A DNA stretch of 64,000 bases from Paraoerskovia marina DSM 21750 (GTDB lineage Bacteria; Actinomycetota; Actinomycetes; Actinomycetales; Cellulomonadaceae): NCBI RefSeq assembly GCF_000701465.1, contig NZ_JNIY01000004.1, positions 372,001 through 436,000 on the forward strand, given 5' to 3'. The notes beneath the pieces were generated by a model. It saw nothing but the letters and a program-made list of their open reading frames with translations. It was not told the origin of the DNA and did no database searches. Positions 61,397 to 64,000 of the stretch are shown in pieces. The position numbers were made by a program, and so were the translations under genes. The stretch's first letter is position 1. Each line of letters opens with the position of its first letter.

Positions 61397-62524
61397 ATGG
61401 CCAACGCTCTGCCCTATGACGCCCTGCTCCTGTACTCCTTCGGCGGCCCGAACGAGCCCGCCGACGTCGTGCCGTTCCTGCGCAACGTCACCGCCGGCAA
61501 GGGGATCCCTGACTCGCGGCTCGAGGAGGTCGGTGAGCACTACTACGGGTTCGGGGGAAAGAGCCCGATCAACGAGCAGAACCTCGCGCTCAAGGCGGCG
61601 CTCGAGGCGGAGCTCGCGGCACGGGGGATCGACCTGCCGGTCGTCTGGGGCAACCGCAACTGGGCCCCGTACACGGACGACGCGATCACCGAGCTCGAGT
61701 CGATCGGGGCCCGGCGGGCGGTCGCCCTCGTCACGTCGGCCTACTCGTCGTACTCGGGCTGTCGCCAGTACCGCGAGGACCTCGCGGTCGTCCTCGACAA
61801 GCGCGGTCAGCTCGACGAGACCGGCTCGACGGGGGTCCAGTTCGACAAGATCCGCTCGTACTTCAACCACCCCGGGTTCGTGCAGGCGAACGTCGACGCG
61901 ATCGTCGAGGCGTTCGGCGACCTCGCGGCCAAGGGCGGGGACGCCTCCGCCGCCCGGCTGATGTTCGTCACGCACTCCATCCCCGACACCATGGAGGCCG
62001 CGAGCCGCATCTCCGGCGCCACATACTCCGCGCAGCACCTCGACGTCGGCGCCGAGATCGCGGTCCGGGTGGGCCGTGAGCTGGGCCGCGAGGTCGAGTG
62101 GGAGCTGTCGTACTGCTCCCGGTCCGGTCCGCCGAGCCAGCCGTGGCTCGAGCCGGACGTCAACGACCTGCTCACCGAGCGGGCGGGCGAGGGGCTGCGC
62201 GACGTCGTCCTCTCTCCGATCGGTTTCGTCTCCGACCACATGGAGGTCGCCTATGACCTCGATACGGAGGCGATGGAGACGGCCACGGAGCTCGGCATGA
62301 ACGCCGTGCGCGCCGGGACGGTCGGCACGCGCGCTCCCTTCGTCGAGGGGCTCGTCGACCTGCTTCTCGAGCGGGCCGCGATCGCGCGCGGCGAGGACCC
62401 CGACGAGCGCGCCGTCGGGTCGCTCCCGGCGTTCCGCAGCGTCTGCGCCCCCGGGTGCTGCCTGCGGCGCGACGCCGAGCCGACAGGGGTTCCCGCCCTG
62501 TGCTCGGGCGACCTCTACTCCTGA
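61397..62524 (+). CDS. cpfC: Coproporphyrin III ferrochelatase
   Basis: Inserts Fe(II) into coproporphyrin III in the actinobacterial heme route. 375 aa. Motifs: LLLYSFGGPNEPADVVPFL, YYGFGGKSPINEQ, VWGNRNWAPY, the metal-binding histidine in MFVTHSIPD, and the late glutamate in SPIGFVSDHMEVAYDLD. A cysteine in SSYSGCRQY and a C-terminal cluster VCAPGCCL suggest a [2Fe-2S] cluster as in mycobacterial ferrochelatase (inference). ATG at 61397 within a short ATG-rich stretch; start slightly uncertain. Followed by the coproheme decarboxylase, its pathway successor. Confidence 0.93.
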   Translation: MANALPYDALLLYSFGGPNEPADVVPFLRNVTAGKGIPDSRLEEVGEHYYGFGGKSPINEQNLALKAALEAELAARGIDLPVVWGNRNWAPYTDDAITELESIGARRAVALVTSAYSSYSGCRQYREDLAVVLDKRGQLDETGSTGVQFDKIRSYFNHPGFVQANVDAIVEAFGDLAAKGGDASAARLMFVTHSIPDTMEAASRISGATYSAQHLDVGAEIAVRVGRELGREVEWELSYCSRSGPPSQPWLEPDVNDLLTERAGEGLRDVVLSPIGFVSDHMEVAYDLDTEAMETATELGMNAVRAGTVGTRAPFVEGLVDLLLERAAIARGEDPDERAVGSLPAFRSVCAPGCCLRRDAEPTGVPALCSGDLYS

Positions 62525-62568
62525 CCACCCGGCCCCGGCCGGCCATCTGAACCGAGAGGCAACACCCC

Positions 62569-63339
62569 ATGACCGAGCAGCCCGCAGCGCCCGACGGCCA
62601 CGTCAACGTCGACACCGGTCAGGTGGTCGACCACGACGCGATCAACGCATCGATCCGGTACACGATGTGGTCGGTCTTCTCGCTGACGGAGACGCTGCCC
62701 GAGAACGACGTGGAGCGGGCCGCGGTCGTCGCGGCGGCCGAGCGGGCCGTCGGGGCGACCGACGTGGACGCGGCCTCGACCGACGCCGAGCTCGTCGTGC
62801 GGGGCTGGTACGACGTCGGCGGGCTGAGCGCGAACGCCGACCTGATGCTCTGGGTGCACGGGCCGTCGATCGAGTCCGTGCAGGGCGCGTACCAGCGCCT
62901 GCGCGCCTCGGTGCTGGGGCGGGCGCTGAACCCGGTGTGGTCGGTGGCGGCGCTGCACCGCCAGGCCGAGTTCAACCGCGGTCACGTCCCGGCGTTCCTG
63001 GCCGGTGAGCAGCCGCGGGACTACATCTGCGTGTACCCGTTCGTGCGCTCCTACGAGTGGTACCTGCTCCCGGACGCAGAGCGCCGGACGATGCTGCGCG
63101 ACCACGGACTGGCAGCCAAGGACTACAAGGACGTGCGGGCCAACACGGTCTCGGCGTTCGCGCTCGGCGACTACGAGTGGATCCTCGCGTTCGAGGCGGA
63201 CGAGCTCCACCGGATCGTCGACCTCATGCGTGACCTGCGCGCCACCGAGGCGCGTCGGCACGTGCGCGAGGAGGTCCCGTTCTACACGGGACCCCGCACG
63301 ACGCTCGCCGACTGGGCGGCCCGCCAGCCCCTCGCCTGA
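62569..63339 (+). CDS. chdC: Coproheme decarboxylase ChdC (HemQ)
   Basis: Converts coproheme to heme b using peroxide, the last step of the coproporphyrin-dependent pathway. 256 aa, chlorite-dismutase fold: [40 protein letters not shown] in pieces (with the catalytic tyrosine near [10 protein letters not shown]), [38 protein letters not shown] in pieces. 44 bp after cpfC, so one operon. Earlier heme genes are outside the window. Confidence 0.94.
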   Translation: MTEQPAAPDGHVNVDTGQVVDHDAINASIRYTMWSVFSLTETLPENDVERAAVVAAAERAVGATDVDAASTDAELVVRGWYDVGGLSANADLMLWVHGPSIESVQGAYQRLRASVLGRALNPVWSVAALHRQAEFNRGHVPAFLAGEQPRDYICVYPFVRSYEWYLLPDAERRTMLRDHGLAAKDYKDVRANTVSAFALGDYEWILAFEADELHRIVDLMRDLRATEARRHVREEVPFYTGPRTTLADWAARQPLA

Positions 63340-63351
63340 TCGTTCAAGATG

Positions 63352-63365
63352 CTCAGCATGCTGAG
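63352..63365. promoter_or_regulatory. Perfect 14-bp palindrome upstream of tspO
   Basis: CTCAGCATGCTGAG lies 18 bp before the tspO start and 12 bp after the chdC stop; a likely operator for a MarR-type or similar dimeric regulator. Confidence 0.55.
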
Positions 63366-63383
63366 GTTTGCCATGATCGGAGC

Positions 63384-64000
63384 ATGAGCACAGACGATAC
63401 TTCGCAGGTCTCCGACGCCGCGACGACGACGGGCGACGGTCCGACGCGTGCGGACCGTGTCCGGCAGGTCACCGTCCTGATCGGCGCCGTCGTCGCGATC
63501 GCGGGTGCCGCCGTCGGCTCCGGGGCGGCCGGCGGTCAGCCCATCCAGGACGCCGCCGGGGGCGCTCTCGCCGCCGACGCCACGGTGCTCGCACCCGACT
63601 CCCCGGCGTTCTCGATCTGGTCCGTCATCTACGCGGGCCTCGCCGTCTTCGCCGTCTACCAGGCGCTGCCCGCGCAGGCCACCAACGACCGTCTCCGGTC
63701 CGTCTCGTGGTGGGTGCTCGCGTCGATGCTGCTCAACGCCGCATGGATCGGGGTGATCCAGGGCGGGTGGCTCTGGCTCAGCGTCGTCGTGATCGCGCTG
63801 CTCGTCGCGGTGCTCGCGGTGATCCTCGTCCGGCTGGTGCGGATCCCCGCCGGCGGGTGGTTCGAGTCGCTGGTCACCGACGGAACAGTGGGGCTGTACC
63901 TCGGGTGGGCGTCGGTCGCGACGCTCGCTGACGTCGCCGCGACGCTGACCGCGGAGGACATCGGCACGTCGGCCGACGCCAGCATCTGGGGCGTCGTCGT
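63384..64000 (+). CDS. TspO/MBR-like tryptophan-rich membrane protein, 3' end outside window
   Basis: 205 residues visible, open to the window end. Hydrophilic N-terminus, then TM1 (VTVLIGAVVAIAGAAVGSGAAGG), a loop with PDSPAFSIWSVIYAGLAVFAVYQALP (the FSIWSVIY phrase is typical of the tryptophan-rich TspO relatives), WWVLASMLLNAAWIGVIQGGWLWLSVVVIALLV in pieces, and TVGLYLGWASVATLADVAATL. TspO proteins bind porphyrins, fitting the heme genes beside it. ATG at 63384 preceded by GGAGC. Confidence 0.82.
   Translation, partial: MSTDDTSQVSDAATTTGDGPTRADRVRQVTVLIGAVVAIAGAAVGSGAAGGQPIQDAAGGALAADATVLAPDSPAFSIWSVIYAGLAVFAVYQALPAQATNDRLRSVSWWVLASMLLNAAWIGVIQGGWLWLSVVVIALLVAVLAVILVRLVRIPAGGWFESLVTDGTVGLYLGWASVATLADVAATLTAEDIGTSADASIWGVV

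Noticed and set aside
61815-61840. Possible repeat arm in cpfC (ETGSTGV)
   Set aside because: Shares composition but not the 19-bp arm, and has no inverted partner.

Overview
The window is a contiguous piece of a high-GC (roughly 70% or more) actinobacterial chromosome, densely packed with about 62 genes on both strands. Many genes use GTG starts, and one encodes a mycothiol-conjugate amidase, so the host makes mycothiol. Two gene blocks match the order I remember from Mycobacterium tuberculosis: pth / mfd / mazG / eno / FtsB-like / DUF501 / ppx, and greA / DUF4307 / mca / small membrane protein / hemolysin III / Z-prenyl synthase. A compact family-6 endoglucanase, a GH20 and a GH3 hexosaminidase, an alpha-glucoside system and the VSTGSTD/VEPVETG palindromic repeat suggest Micrococcales near Cellulomonadaceae, Promicromonosporaceae or Sanguibacteraceae. 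That placement is inference. I see no prophage, IS element, CRISPR array, rRNA or plasmid function. No gene-free stretch exceeds about 230 bp.

Layout. 1-15.5 kb: translation, repair and central functions (pth, mfd, GAF-SpoIIE phosphatase, MacB-type ABC pair, mazG, eno, FtsB-like, DUF501, ppx/gppA), then the GH6 lipoprotein and a type II NADH dehydrogenase. 15.6-20.4 kb: a class I-bodied tRNA with a UAA anticodon, an ACT-domain protein, a TPP riboswitch with tenA, a DUF2236 oxygenase, and a GH3 lipoprotein with its MarR regulator, back to back with a GbsR regulator. 20.4-28.4 kb: a large RND exporter, DUF4396, and an ABC-2 exporter whose operon continues into its own histidine kinase and response regulator. 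28.6-37.3 kb: small housekeeping and envelope genes (Bax-inhibitor-like, FKBP, RNA methyltransferase, Rdx protein, DUF5997 facing a LysR effector domain without HTH, DUF6220/TetR, CPBP protein, msrA, AI-2E-type transporter). 37.3-49.7 kb: greA to uppS block, pntAB, glycerate kinase, a RibD-like reductase, and an MFS exporter divergent from TetR.

49.7-61.3 kb: two sugar or amino-compound loci around one lacI gene. On the minus strand GH20, an N-acyl-D-amino-acid deacylase, a D-serine-dehydratase-like PLP enzyme and RidA form a translationally coupled operon. On the plus strand lacI is followed by a GH13 alpha-glucosidase, a sugar-binding lipoprotein and two ABC permeases without an ATPase. 61.4-64.0 kb: coproporphyrin ferrochelatase and coproheme decarboxylase, the last steps of the coproporphyrin-dependent heme pathway, followed by a TspO-type gene cut by the window end.

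Most worth checking: the palindromic repeat inserted in frame in mfd, the odd UAA tRNA, the GH20/deacylase/dehydratase/RidA operon, the HTH-less LysR domain with a basic tail, and several clear operator-like palindromes or direct repeats beside regulator genes. All family assignments are by reading motifs; no database search was run.
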